A DNA stretch of 64,000 nt from Archivesica marissinica (Eukaryota > Mollusca > Bivalvia > Venerida > Vesicomyidae), in NCBI GenBank assembly GCA_014843695.1, contig CM026395.1, positions 43,882,396 to 43,946,395 of the forward strand. The letters run 5' to 3'. How positions within the stretch are numbered: position 1 is the stretch's first letter; every line of letters begins with the position of its first letter. A program made the translations under genes and the position numbers. Positions 18,701-30,874 of the stretch are shown here, in pieces. Below the pieces are notes generated by a model. It had not been told where the DNA came from. It made no database searches and worked only from the letters and a program-made list of their open reading frames with translations.

Positions 18701-21700
18701 TGCCATAGTAGTTACAGAGTAGTTGATGCTGAAGGAGTGCTAGAGTAGTTACAGAGTAGTTGGTGCCGAAGGAGTGCTCGTGTAGTTACAGGGTGGTTAA
18801 TGCCGAAGGAGTGCTCGTCTAGTTACAGAGTAGTTGATGCTGAAGGAGTGCTGGAGTAGTTACAGAGTAGTTGATGCTGAAGGAGTGCTATAGTAGTTAC
18901 AGAGTAGTTGATGCTGAAGGAATGCTCGAGTTGTTACAGAGTAGTTGATGCTGAAGGAGTACTCGAGTAGTTGCAGAGTAGTTGATGGTGAAGGAGTGCT
19001 CGAGTAGTTACAGAGTAGTTGATACCGAAGGAATGCTCGAGTAGTTACAGAGTAGTTGATGCTGAAGGAATGCTCGAGTTGTTACAGAATAGTTGATGCT
19101 GAAGGAGTGCTATAGTAGTTACAGAGTAGTTGATGCTGAAAGAGTGCTAGAGTAGTTACAGAGTAGTTTATGCTGAAGGAGTGCTAGAGTAGTTACAGAG
19201 TAGTTGGTGTCGAAGGAGTTCTCGTGTAGTTACAGGGTAGTTGATGCTGAAGGAGTGCTAGAGTAGTTACAGAGTAATTGGTGCCGAATGAGTGCTCGGG
19301 TAGTTACAGGGTGGTTAATGCCGAAGGAGTGCTCGTCTAGTTACAGAGTAGTTGATGCTGAAGGAGTGCTGGAGTAGTTACAGAGTAGTTGATGCAGAAG
19401 GAGTCCTATAGTAGTTACAGAGTAGTTGATGCTGAAGGAATGCTCGAGTTGTTACAGAGTAGTTGATGCTGAAGGAGTACTCGAGTAGTTACAGAGTAGT
19501 TGATGCTGAAGGAGTGCTCGAGTAGTTACAGAGTAGTTGATACTGAAGTAATGCTCGAGTAGTTACAGAGTAGTTAATGCTGAAGGAATGCTCGAGTTGT
19601 TAAAGAGTAGTTGATGCTGAAGGAATGCTCATGTAGTTATAGAGTAGTTGATGCTGAAGGAGTGCTCGAGTAGTTACAGATTAGTTGATGCTGAAGGAAT
19701 GCTCGTGTAGTTATAGAGTAGTTGATGCTGAAGGAATGCTCGTGTAGTTATAGAGTAGTTGATGCTGAAGGAGTGCTCGAGTAGTTACAGAGTAGTTGAT
19801 GCTGAAGGAATGCTCGTGTAGTTATAGAGTAGTTGATGCTGAAGGAATGCTCGTGTAGTTATAGAGTAGTTGATGCTGAAGGAGTGCTATAGTAGTTACA
19901 GGGTAGTTGATGCTGAAGGAGTGCTCGAGTAGTTACAGAGTAGTTGATGCTGAAGGAGTGCTATAGTAGTTACAGGGTAGTTGATGCTGAAGGAGTGCTA
20001 TAGTAGTTACAGAGTAGTTGATGCTGAAGGAGTGCTATAGTAGTTACAGGGTAGTTGATGCTGAAGGAGTGCTATAGTAGTTACAGAGTAGTTGATGCTG
20101 AAGGAGTGCTATAGTAGTTACAGAATAGTTGATGCTGAAGGAGTGCTATAGTAGTTACAGAGTAGTTGATGCTGAAGGAGTGCTATAGTAGTTACAGAGT
20201 AGTTGATGCTGAAGGAGTGCTATAGTAGTTACAGGGTAGTTGATGCTGAAGGAGTGCTATAGTAGTTACAGAGTAGTTGATGTTGAAGGAGTGCTATAGT
20301 AGTTACAGGGTAGTTGATGCTGAAGGAGTGCTATAGTAGTTACAGGGTAGTTGATGCTGAAGGAGTGCTCGAGTAGTTACATGGTAGTTGATGCTGAATG
20401 AGTGCTATAGTAGTTACAGGGTAGTTGATGCTGAAGGAGTGCTATAGTAGTTACAGAGTAGATGATGCTGAAGGAGTGTTCGAGTAGTTACAGAGTAGTT
20501 GATGCTGAAGGAGTGCTATAGTAGTTACAGAGTAGTTGATGCTGAAGGAATGCTCGAATAGTTACAGAGTAGTTGATGCTGAAGGAGTGCTATATTAGTT
20601 ACAGAGTAGTTGATGCTGAAAGAGTGCTATAGTAGCTACAGAGTAGTTGATGCTGAAGGAGTGCTATAGTAGTTACAGAGTAGTTGATGCTAAGGGAGTG
20701 CTATAGTAGTTACAGAGTAGTTGATGCTGAAGGAATGCTCGAGTAGTTACAGGGTAGTTGATGCTGAAGAAGTGCTATAGTAGTTACAGAGTAGTTCATG
20801 CTGAAGGAGTGCTATAGTAGTTACAGAGTAGTTGATGCTGAAGGAATGCTCGAATAGTTACAGAGTAGTTGATGCTGAAGGAATGCTATAGTAGTTACAG
20901 AGTAGTTGATGCTGAAGGAGTGCTATAGTAGTTACAGAGTAGTTGATGCTGAAGGAATGCTTGAATAGTTACAGAGTAGTTGATGCTGAAGGAATGCTCG
21001 AATAGTTACAGAGTTGTTGATGCTGAAGGAATGCTCGAGTTGTTACAGAGTAGTTGATGCTGAAGGAGTGCTCGAGTAGTTACAGAGTAGTTGATGCTGA
21101 AGGAATGCTCGAGTTGTTACAGAGTAGTTGATGCTGAAGGAGTGCTCGAGTTGTTACAGAGTAGTTGATGCTGAAGGAGTGCTCGACTAGTTACAGAGTA
21201 GTTGATGCTGAAGGAGTGCTATAGTAGTTACAGAGTAGTTGATGCTGAAGGAGTGCTCGAGTAGTTACAGAGTAGTTGATGCTGAAGGAATGCTCGAGTA
21301 GTTACAGAGTAGTTGTTGCTGAATGAGTGCTATAGTAGTTACAGAGTAGTTGATGCTGAAGGAGTGCTCTAGTAGTTACAGAGTAGTTGATGCTGAAGGG
21401 GTGCTATAGTAGTTACAGAGTAGTTGATGCTGAAGGAATGCTCGAGTAATTACCGAATAGTTGATGCTGAAGGAATGCTCGAGTAGTTACAGAGTAATTG
21501 GTGCCGAAGGAGTGCTCGGGTAGTTACAGGGTGGTTGATGCCGAAGGAGTGCTCGTCTAGTTACAGAGTAGTTGATGCTGAAGGAGTGCTGGAGTAGTTA
21601 CAGAGTAGTTGATGCAGAAGGAGTCCTATAGTAGTTACAGAGTAGTTGATGCTGAAGGAATGCTCGAGTTGTTACAGAGTAGTTGATGCTGAAGGAGTAC

Positions 21701-24700
21701 TCGAGTAGTTACAGAGTAGTTGATGCTGAAGGAGTGCTCGAGTAGTTACAGAGTAGTTGATACTGAAGTAATGCTCGAGTAGTTACAGAGTAGTTAATGC
21801 TGAAGGAATGCTCGAGTTGTTAAAGAGTAGTTGATGCTGAAGGAATGCTCATGTAGTTATAGAGTAGTTGATGCTGAAGGAGTGCTCGAGTAGTTACAGA
21901 TTAGTTGATGCTGAAGGAATGCTCGTGTAGTTATAGAGTAGTTGATGCTGAAGGAATGCTCGTGTAGTTATAGAGTAGTTGATGCTGAAGGAGTGCTCGA
22001 GTAGTTACAGAGTAGTTGATGCTGAAGGAATGCTCGTGTAGTTATAGAGTAGTTGATGCTGAAGGAATGCTCGTGTAGTTATAGAGTAGTTGATGCTGAA
22101 GGAGTGCTATAGTAGTTACAGGGTAGTTGATGCTGAAGGAGTGCTCGAGTAGTTACAGAGTAGTTGATGCTGAAGGAGTGCTATAGTAGTTACAGGGTAG
22201 TTGATGCTGAAGGAGTGCTATAGTAGTTACAGAGTAGTTGATGCTGAAGGAGTGCTATAGTAGTTACAGGGTAGTTGATGCTGAAGGAGTGCTATAGTAG
22301 TTACAGAGTAGTTGGTGCTGAAGGAGTGCTATAGTAGTTACAGAATAGTTGATGCTGAAGGAGTGCTATAGTAGTTACAGAGTAGTTGATGCTGAAGGAG
22401 TGCTATAGTAGTTACAGAGTAGTTGATGCTGAAGGAGTGCCATAGTAGTTACAGAGTAGATGATGCTGAAGGAGTGCTATAGTAGTTACAGAGTAGTTGA
22501 TGCTGAACGGAATGCTATAGTAGTTACAGAGTAGTTGATGCTGAAGGAGTGCTATAGTAGTTACAGGGTAGTTGATGCTGAAGGAGTGCTATAGTAGTTA
22601 CAGAGTAGTTGATGTTGAAGGAGTGCTATAGTAGTTACAGGGTAGTTGATGTTGAAGGAGTGCTATAGTAGTTATAGGGTAGTTGATGCTGAAGGAGTGC
22701 TCGAGTAGTTACATGGTTGTTGATGCTGAATGAGTGCTATAGTAGTTACAGGGTAGTTGATGCTGAAGGAGTGCTATAGTAGTTACAGGGTAGATGATGC
22801 TGAAGGAGTGTTCGAGTAGTTACAGAGTAGTTGATGCTGAAGCAGTGCTATAGTAGTTACAGAGTAGTTGATGCTGAAGGAATGCTCGAATAGTTACAGA
22901 GTAGTTGATGCTGAAGGAGTGCTATATTAGTTACAGAGTAGTTGATGCTGAAAGAGTGCTATAGTAGTTACAGAGTAGTTGATGCTGAAGGAGTGCTATA
23001 GTAGTTACAGAGTAGTTGATGCTAAGGGAGTGCTATAGTAGTTACAGAGTAGTTGATGCTGAAGGAATGCTCGAGTAGTTACAGGGTAGTTGATGCTGAA
23101 GAAGTGCTATAGTAGTTACAGAGTAGTTCATGCTGAAGGAGTGCTATAGTAGTTACAGAGTAGTTGATGCTGAAGGAATGCTCGAATAGTTACAGAGTAG
23201 TTGATGCTGAAGGAATGCTATAGTAGTTACAGAGTAGTTGATGCTGAAGGAGTGCTATAGTAGTTACAGAGTAGTTGATGCTGAAGGAATGCTTGAATAG
23301 TTACAGAGTAGTTGATGCTGAAGGAATGCTCGAATAGTTACAGAGTTGTTGATGCTGAAGGAATGCTCGAGTTGTTACAGAGTAGTTGATGCTGAAGGAG
23401 TGCTCGAGTAGTTACAGAGTAGTTGATGCTGAAGGAATGCTCGAGTTGTTACAGAGTAGTTGATGCTGAAGGAATGCTCGAGTTGTTACAGAGTAGTTGA
23501 TGCTGAAGGAGTGCTCGACTAGTTACAGAGTAGTTGATGCTGAATGAGTGCTCGAGTAGTTACAGAGTAGTTGATGCTGAAGGAGTGCTATAGTAGTTAC
23601 AGAGTAGTTGATGCTGAAGGAGTGCTCGAGTAGTTACAGAGTAGTTGATGCTGAAGGAATGCTCGAGTAGTTACAGAGTAGTTGTTGCTGAATGAGTGCT
23701 ATAGTAGTTACAGAGTAGTTGATGCTGAAGGAGTGCTCTAGTAGTTACAGAGTAGTTGATGCTGAAGGGGTGCTATAGTAGTTACAGAGTAGTTGATGCT
23801 GAAGGAATGCTCGAGTAATTACCGAATAGTTGATGCTGAAGGAATGCTCGAGTAGTTACAGAGTACTTGATGCTGAAGGAGTGCTCGAGTAGTTACAGAG
23901 TAGTTGATGCTGAAGGAGTGCTATAGTAGTTACAGAGTAGTTGATGCTGAAGGAATGCTCGAGTAGTTACAGAGTAGTTGATGCTGAAGGAGTGCTATAG
24001 TAGTTACAGTGTAGTTGATGCTGAAGGAGTGCTATAGTAGTTACAGAATAGTTGATGTCGAAGGAATGCTCGAGTAGTTACAGAGTAGTTGATGCTGAAG
24101 GGGTGCTATAGTAGTTACAGAGTAGTTGATGCTGAAGGAATGCTCGAGTAATTACACAATAGTTGATGCTGAAGGAATGCTCGAGTAGTTACAGAGTAGT
24201 TGATGCTGAAGGAGTGCTCGAGTAGTTACAGAGTAGTTGATGCTGAAGGAGTGCTATAGTAGTTACAGAGTAGTTGATGCTGAAGGAATGCTCGAGTAGT
24301 TACAGAGTAGTTGATGCTGAAGGAGTGCTCGAGTAGTTACAGAGTAGTTGATGCTGAAGGAGTGCTATAGTAGTTACAGAGTAGTTGATGCTGAAGGAAT
24401 GCTCGAGTAGTTACAGAGTAGTTGATGCTGAAGGAGTGCTATAGTAGTTACAGAGTAGTTGATGCTGAAGGAGTGCTATAGTAGTTACAGAATAGTTGAT
24501 GTCGAAGGAATGCTCGAGTAGTTATAGGGTAGTTGATGCTGAAGGAGCGCTCGAGTAGTTACAGAGTAGTTGATGCTGAAGGAGTGCTATAGTAGTTACA
24601 GAGTAGTTGATGCTGAAGGAGTGCTATAGTAGTTACAGTGTAGTTGATGCTGAAGGAGTGCTATAGTAGTTACAGAATAGTTGATGCTGAAGGAGTGCTA

Positions 24701-25705
24701 TAGTAGTTACAGAATAGTTGATGCTGAAGGAGTGCTCGAGTAGTTTCAGAGTAGTTGATGCTGAAGGAGTGCTATAGTAGTTACAGAGTTGTTGATGCTG
24801 AAGGAATGCTCGAGTAGTTACAGGGTTGTTGATGCTGAAGAAGTACTCGAGTAGTTACAGAGTAGTTGATGCTGAAGGAGTGCTATAGTAGTTACAGAAT
24901 ATTTGATGCTGAAGGAGTGCTATAGTAGTTACAGAGTAGTTGATGCTGAAGGAGTGCTATAGTAGTTACAGGGTAGTTGATGCTGAAGGAGTGCTCTAGT
25001 AGTTACAGAGTAGTTGATGCTGAAGGAGTGCTCGAGTAGTTACAGAGTAATTGATGCTGAAGGAGTGCTATAGTAGTTACAGAGTAGATGCTGCTGAACG
25101 AGTGCTCGAGTAGTTACAGAGTAGTTGATGCTGAAGGAGTGCTCGAGTAGTTACAAAGTAGTTGATGCTGAAGGAGTGCTCGAGTAGTTACAGAGTAGGT
25201 GATGCTGAAGGAGTGCTATAGTAGTTACAGAGTAGTTGATGCTGAAGGAGTGCTATAGTAGTTACAGAGTAGTTGATGCTGAAGGAATGCTCGAGTAGTT
25301 ACAGGGTAGTTGATGCTGAAGGAGTGCTATAGTAGTTACAGAGTAGTTGATGCTGAAGTAGTGCTATAGTAGTTACAGAATAGTTGATGCTGAAGGAATG
25401 CTCGAATAGTTACAGAGTAGTTGATGCTGAAGGAATGCTATAGTAGTTACAGAGTAGTTGATGCTGAAGGAGTGTTATAGTAGTTACAGAGTAGTTGATG
25501 CTGAAGGAATGCTCGAATAGTTACAGAGTAGTTGATGCTGAAGGAATTCTCGAATATTTACAGAGTAGTTGATGCTGAAGGAATGCTCGAATAGTTACAG
25601 AGTAGTTGATGCTGAAGGAGTGCTCGAATAGTTACAGAGTAGTTGATGCTGAAGGAATGCTCGAGTAGTTACAGAGTAGTTGATGCTGAAGGAGTGCTCG
25701 AGTAA
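15743..25705. repeat. 10-kb minisatellite of a 37-bp unit with higher-order structure
   Basis: About 269 units of gagtagttacagagtagttg + atgctgaaggagtgctc. Variants (ggtgccg, atagtag, cgtgtag, gggtagt and others) are arranged in blocks. Rare markers recur at offsets that are multiples of 37: aattggtgccgaa at about 17758, 19275 and 21495 (1517 = 41 units, 2220 = 60 units), and tatattagttac at 20591 and 22923 (63 units plus one inserted base). So blocks of tens of units were themselves duplicated. The unit is not a multiple of three and carries TAG in several frames, so it is not coding. Confidence 0.97.
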
Positions 25706-26538
25706 GTACATAGTACTCACTTTGGTGTCTGTATTATTATTACAAGATGTAAATATGGTTATATTTTATTTGTATTATAAATGCACACAATAATTATAAT
25801 CAATTAGAAGCTAGTTCCAGTCATTATAATGCAACATGCACGAAACGATTTCTTGTTCCTATCCAATATGTGGTTTAAATTCAGATATAATATGTGCGTC
25901 TCAGTTACTTATTGGCGAATGAAACATGGTTTGGAGTGCTGACGGTGTAGGAATTAACAACGGAGGACGTATGCCTAAGAGGTTAATTCCGGCGCTCAGA
26001 ACGACAATCCATGTTAAATTCGACTGTAAATCATGCAAATACAAATAATATTTCGATTCTAGCATGACCAAAAGAACTAAAAAGCGCAAAAATAGAGGTT
26101 GTTATTTTTTAGAAAGCGTAAATGACGTCACAAACTACAAAACTGTTTGTAAAATGACACCACGCGCTAAACCATGGTGTTTTGCATATTTAAACACGGT
26201 AAATTCCTGCTTTGCTTATGCCTAGCCGTGTTAGAATTAATTATGTATTGCTATTCACTTTAGTACATGTGTGCTTCACAAGGTTGTTCATATTAGTTCA
26301 CATTATTTAAAGTGTGTAAGTACTCAAAGATTACTCGGTGCTAGTTTGTTTACTTCCTGTAGCGCCCCAGTATATCAAATTTGACTGATTACAGATATGT
26401 ATAGATTCATTGTAATATTTCAATCGTGTTCGTGTATCTAATTCAGTGATTGTGATTTGTTCCTGATAAATGGTTAATTTCGATTCTTAAATTCTTCAAA
26501 TTCATATCAAAGTAATAAAGATATTATTGCATGACTCA
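25706..26538. other. No gene recognised
   Basis: AT-rich sequence without repeats or a convincing exon. A 62-codon minus frame (25901-26089) has no recognisable motif. Confidence 0.4.
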
Positions 26539-26623
26539 TTTCATATCAGCCTTTTAATCGATCCTCGGTAACTTGATATCAGCCATCAAGTTGCATCGGG
26601 TCAATACATATGCTGATATGAAA
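26539..26623. repeat. Nested inverted repeat
   Basis: TTTCATATCAGC (26539-26550) pairs with GCTGATATGAAA (26612-26623). Inside it AACTTGAT / ATCAAGTT form a second stem around atcagcc. Possible cruciform or transposon relic. Confidence 0.65.
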
Positions 26624-26675
26624 CTAGCCACGTAATAACGTCTAAGTACCGACCAATTAGCTTCAGAGCTCGAGT

Positions 26676-26810
26676 TAGCACGATAACTGGTACTAACCAT
26701 TTAAAACGAGTGATTGAGTACACATCCCTGGCCTCAAGAAAATAGCACGATAACTGGTACTAACCATTTAAAACGAGTGATTGAGTACACATCCCTGGCC
26801 TCAAGAAAAC
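26676..26810. repeat. 67-bp tandem duplication
   Basis: Two near-perfect copies of tagcacgataactggtact...catccctggcctcaagaaaa. Confidence 0.95.
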
Positions 26811-27069
26811 TCGCATAGTATTTGAAAGGTAATGGCAGCGTATATAGGAGTGCTTTCATGCATTGTCATTTTCAAAAGTTTGGACTGTGATACTTGTTGA
26901 TGTCGTTTCGCTGCTTCTCGTATATATATCTGTTTGAGATGTCTAACACATGTTAATAAAAAATATATATAGCTCACTGTTTATTCTACTATATGCATAC
27001 TGACTTACAGTAGGTTCAACATAGGAGCAATGAACTCGTACTAATAATGTACGCATATCATATACATGT

Positions 27070-27209
27070 ACAGTCAAACCTGTGTTAGTGGTACTCTCTC
27101 TGTGGTCTTAGTGGTCATTTGACCTCTTCAAAAAATAAGCAGCCACATGTGTTAAGCAACCACTTTCTGTGATTCCATTATTTAGCTACTTAAGACAGAG
27201 TTAACTGTA
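27070..27209. mobile_element. MITE-like family 1
   Basis: acagtcaaacctgtgttagt at the left, ttaagacagagttaactgta at the right; internal gcagccacatgtgttaagcaacc. Confidence 0.7.
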
Positions 27210-27270
27210 TATTATATCAATTGCATGTTTATACGGTACGATATTGTACTATATACTCGTTGGTATATAT

Positions 27271-27435
27271 ACAGTCAAACCTGTGTTAGTGGTCACCTCT
27301 ATTAAGCAGCCAACATGTATTAAGCAGTCAGTTTCCAGATTCCCAATATGTTGTTTTATTATACATTTGACCTCTGTGCTAAGCAACCACTTTCTGTAAT
27401 TACATTGGCGGGCTGCTTAAGACAGGTTTTACTGT
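27271..27435. mobile_element. MITE-like family 1, second adjacent copy
   Basis: acagtcaaacctgtgttagt and gcttaagacaggttttactgt termini. Shares taagcaaccactttctgt with its neighbour 60 bp away. Confidence 0.75.
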
Positions 27436-27513
27436 ATATGCATATCAATGTTGTATAAACATACTATTAATGTATATTTATACCTTACAAATGCATGGCT
27501 GTGGATAAGGGTA

Positions 27514-27737
27514 GTCGTGATAGCGCAGTGGATGCGCGTTCGCTTCACGTGCGAAAGGTCCGGAGTTCGAACCCCGCTGGAGCAGCTACGATTTTGCCCT
27601 TAGGCAAGGCATTTAAATTCCACATTGCCTCTTCTCTCTCCCTCGTGGCGATGGATTTAATCAGGAATGAGGTCTCGAGAGTGATTAATATAAGTTGTGA
27701 GAATTTGTTTCGCAATCGAGCTAAAATAAATTTGTAA
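27514..27737 (+). mobile_element. SINE C, full length
   Basis: Intact head (gtcgtgatagcgcagtggat, cacgtgcgaa, gttcgaaccccgctgg), body and tail gtttcgcaatcgagctaaaa. Confidence 0.9.
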
Positions 27738-27844
27738 CTATATTATACGGTATGGTTGTACTAGAATTGGATATCTTATACATATACTGTATACCTGTAT
27801 AATACAAACAAACTATCCTTTACGGTGATGCTTAATTTGAACGT

Positions 27845-28078
27845 TATTTAACGATTGCGAAGCAAGTTTTAACAACTTATATTAATCACTCTCGTTGGCG
27901 CGGATGAAAGCGTAAATGTGGTCATACGTGTGGGAGGAAACCGGAGAACCCGGAGAAAACCCACCTGTCCGATCTGGCGACCACCGTACCATCTCACATA
28001 CTTCCCGGTCCGAGGATCGAACCCGGGTTGCATTGGTGAGAAGCGAGGGCGCTAACCACTGCGCTAATTGGACAGCCT
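27845..28078 (-). mobile_element. SINE A, full length
   Basis: Right end carries the reversed tRNA head (gatcgaacccgggttgcatt, ctaaccactgcgctaattgg). Body agaaaacccacctgtccgat, ggcgaccaccgtacc; left end attgcgaagcaag. Confidence 0.9.
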
Positions 28079-28095
28079 TAAAATAAAATTACATC

Positions 28096-28535
28096 AACCC
28101 ATTCAACACCAAGTAACTGACATGGACTGGTCCATAACCCATTCAACACCAAGTAACTGACATGGACTGGTCCATAACCCATTCAACACCAAGTAACTGA
28201 CATGGACTGGTCCATAACCCATTCAACACCAAGTAACTGACATGGACTGGTCCATAACCCATTCAACACCAAGTAACTGACATGGACTGGTCCATAACCC
28301 ATTCAACACCAAGTAACTGACATGGACTGGTCCATAACCCATTCAACACCAAGTAATTGACATGGACTGGTCCATAACCCATTCAACACCAAGTAACTGA
28401 CATGGACTGGTCCATAACCCATTCAACACCAAGTAATTGACATGGACTGGTCCATAGCCCATTCAACACCAAGTAACTGACATGGACTGGTCCATAACCC
28501 ATTCAACACCAAGTAACTGACATGGACTGGTGCAT
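28096..28535. repeat. 40-bp homogeneous array
   Basis: Eleven units of aacccattcaacaccaagta + actgacatggactggtccat with only two or three substitutions. Same unit length as the unrelated array at 14883. Confidence 0.97.
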
Positions 28536-28633
28536 GATATTTTCAGACCAATAAATTAATAAGAAAATTACATTTGGACCAGTTCATTTATCAAAATGGG
28601 TAATATTTGTCTAAAAATAGTAATATTACTGGC

Positions 28634-28684
28634 GAAAAGTGCAGATCCTGATGAGATCCGGCTCATCTAGATCTACACTTTTTG
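28634..28684. repeat. Imperfect hairpin
   Basis: gtgcagatcctgatgag and ctcatctagatctacac pair around atccgg; a resolvase-like or transposon-end dyad cannot be distinguished. Confidence 0.5.
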
Positions 28685-29026
28685 TAAACATATTGAGAGG
28701 CCTGTGGTGTTGAAAGGATTGTATCCATTTTCGTATGAATTTCCTCACTAATGATATGCGGCTGACAGGCGCACTCGAAGTTACGGGCATACGCACTCGA
28801 AGCTACGGGCATGCGCATTCGCAGTGTTGGGCAGCGTTCCTCGCCGCAGAAAAGACGTGTCTTATAGTATACACTGTTCCAATGTTGATCTATTTACCAG
28901 GTCCGGCACACGGTAAGTCGTGAATCTGAACTCGATACATTTTAAATGCAAAATGTGCTATATTGTCTTTCTCGTTTTAAAACGAATAATTACTGTAAAT
29001 ATTATTAATGAATCATGGGCTAATAG
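28685..29026. other. No gene recognised
   Basis: Includes a short direct repeat (actcgaag[t/c]tacgggcat at about 28773 and 28796). A 62-codon plus-strand frame shows no motif. Confidence 0.4.
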
Positions 29027-29134
29027 TTTCCATCGGGGTATGAACTACATTGTGCGGTGCTTAAAGTTAGCTTGTGTGCCTTCAGTCGCCACACACTTTA
29101 AACACGCCAAATGTAGTTAATACCCCGATGGAAA
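29027..29134. repeat. 40-bp inverted repeat
   Basis: tttccatcggggtatgaact...cttaaagt (29027-29067) against actttaaacacgcc...taccccgatggaaa (29095-29134), 27-bp loop. A foldback or MITE-like element. Confidence 0.8.
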
Positions 29135-29156
29135 TTAATATTGACTGTTTGTTATG

Positions 29157-29385
29157 TTTATTTATCGTCGCTACCGGTTGCCCATATGAGCGACGCCTCC
29201 TGAAGAGATTAGTCATTTTAGATTTTGGAGGATAGTGCATGATACAGACAGATACCCATTCCAGAGTCTCCTCTGGTTCTTATACGTGCACGGTGTAAAG
29301 CACCGACACGAGACCTCGGTTTAACGTCCCATGTGAAAGACTGTTAATTTTATTAGCGTCAGATCGAACCTGCGATCCCTGCGAT
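29157..29385 (-). mobile_element. SINE B, 3' of the dehydrogenase gene
   Basis: Reverse copy, tail gtttatttatcgtcgctacc at the left, truncated within the tRNA head at the right. On the minus strand its tail supplies an AATAAA about 870 bp beyond the dehydrogenase stop, so it could act as a poly(A) signal; this is inference. Confidence 0.85.
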
Positions 29386-29630
29386 TCATTTCTTAAATAG
29401 TATTTCACTGTTGGACTACTATAGCTACATACAGCAGATATCGGCAGTGTGCTATCGGCAAAGATAGTATAAAATAATAGGTAGTTTACTGTGAAACCAT
29501 CATCACTATCTCGGGAAGATATAATTGTGCAGTACGCAAGGATTGTGTAAAACAAATTATATTCTATTGTGAAACCACATTCAAATCTCCGCGCCGATAT
29601 TTGGCACACGAACAAATGCTTGATTTCATA

Positions 29631-29669
29631 TGACCTTGATTTGACCATGAAGGGTCAACATCAAGGTCA
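29631..29669. promoter_or_regulatory. Inverted pair of TCAAGGTCA-type half-sites
   Basis: TGACCTTGA (29631-29639) and TCAAGGTCA (29661-29669) are mutual inverts. TCAAGGTCA is the classic extended monomer site of ERR/SF-1-type nuclear receptors. The surrounding stem (tgaccttgatttgacc / gggtcaacatcaaggtca) could equally be a repeat hairpin. Function unproven. Confidence 0.3.
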
Positions 29670-29789
29670 CGGGGTATGGCTTATTCCATTGAAACTATAT
29701 GTGTATCTTGCTTTGTATTCGAGCTACAAACATGTATGCTTTAACATAGAAGTATATGTGGTGGACGCAAAATCGAATCCCTTTCTCCA

Positions 29790-30022
<233 letters not shown>

Positions 30023-30038
30023 CCCGGTTCTAACAACG

Positions 30039-30131
30039 TTATTTTGCTGTGTAACCACCGTCAATTAAGAGAGCTGATCCAGTTGTGCTAGCGGCATCGT
30101 CGCTACAGAGGTAACCTACCAACCCTGAAAC
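30039..30131 (-). CDS. HBDH-like SDR exon 8 (C-terminus, stop TAA)
   Basis: Thirty codons plus TAA, residues 234-263: [35 protein letters not shown] and the DGG motif are the classic end of HBDH-type SDRs and shape the tetramer interface. Acceptor tttttag is in phase 0. The stop lies 16 bp from the (TGTC)n tract. Confidence 0.9.
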   Translation of the reverse strand, partial: VSGLVGYLCSDDAASTTGSALLIDGGYTAK

Positions 30132-30377
30132 CTAAAAAATGGATACAGTTAGACCTCTAACCTAAATTGATTTAATCTTAAAGATTTATTCCTGTTAAAG
30201 ACATGATCGAGGATTGGGTGGGGGATGTGTTATATAATATTGTTCACATGAAAAGTGAAGATCCACTCATTTCATTGTCAGTCAGCATTACAGTTAATAT
30301 TATGCAAATAAGTAACTGTATATGAAGCGTGACATTGCATGCTTTTGTGAGATTTGAGAGTAGATCGGGTAAAAGAC

Positions 30378-30569
30378 TGTCCGATTAGCGCAGTGGTTAG
30401 CGCACTCGCTTCTCACCAATGCAACCGGGTTCGATCCTCGGACCGGGAAGTATGTGAGATGGTACGGTGGTCGCCAGATCGGACAGGTGGGTTTTCTCCG
30501 GGTACTGCGGCTTCCTACCACACGAATGATCACATTTACGCTTTCATCCGCGCCAACGAGAGTGATTAA
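30378..30569 (+). mobile_element. SINE A, cut at its 3' end by the LINE
   Basis: Full head (ctgtccgattagcgcagtgg, gttcgatcctcgg) and body, ending gattaatataagtt exactly where the poly(T) of the minus-strand LINE begins. The usual tail (gttagaacttgcttcgcaatc) is missing. Confidence 0.88.
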
Positions 30570-30874
30570 TATAAGTTTTTTTTTGTATTAATATTTTTTA
30601 TTTTCCTTTTCATGTCATTACAACAAATTACACACATATACATATATACATACATACACATACATGCACGTATTAAACATTTCAGTTAGTGATTAAGAAT
30701 AATATGTCATGAAAGGTCACAAAGAATAAGATGTTTTTTATAGAAGGAAGTGATAATAGATTTAAATAGAGTTAAAAGAGTAGATTCTTCCGTTACATTT
30801 AACGGAGCAAAAACAAAGGGGGGGAAGCAACAAAATAAAGAGAGAGAAAAAACAAACGGTTTTGAGAATTTGTC

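Noticed and set aside
14883..25705. CRISPR-like array
   Set aside because: Units are contiguous tandem repeats without unique spacers, in eukaryotic sequence, and no cas genes are present.
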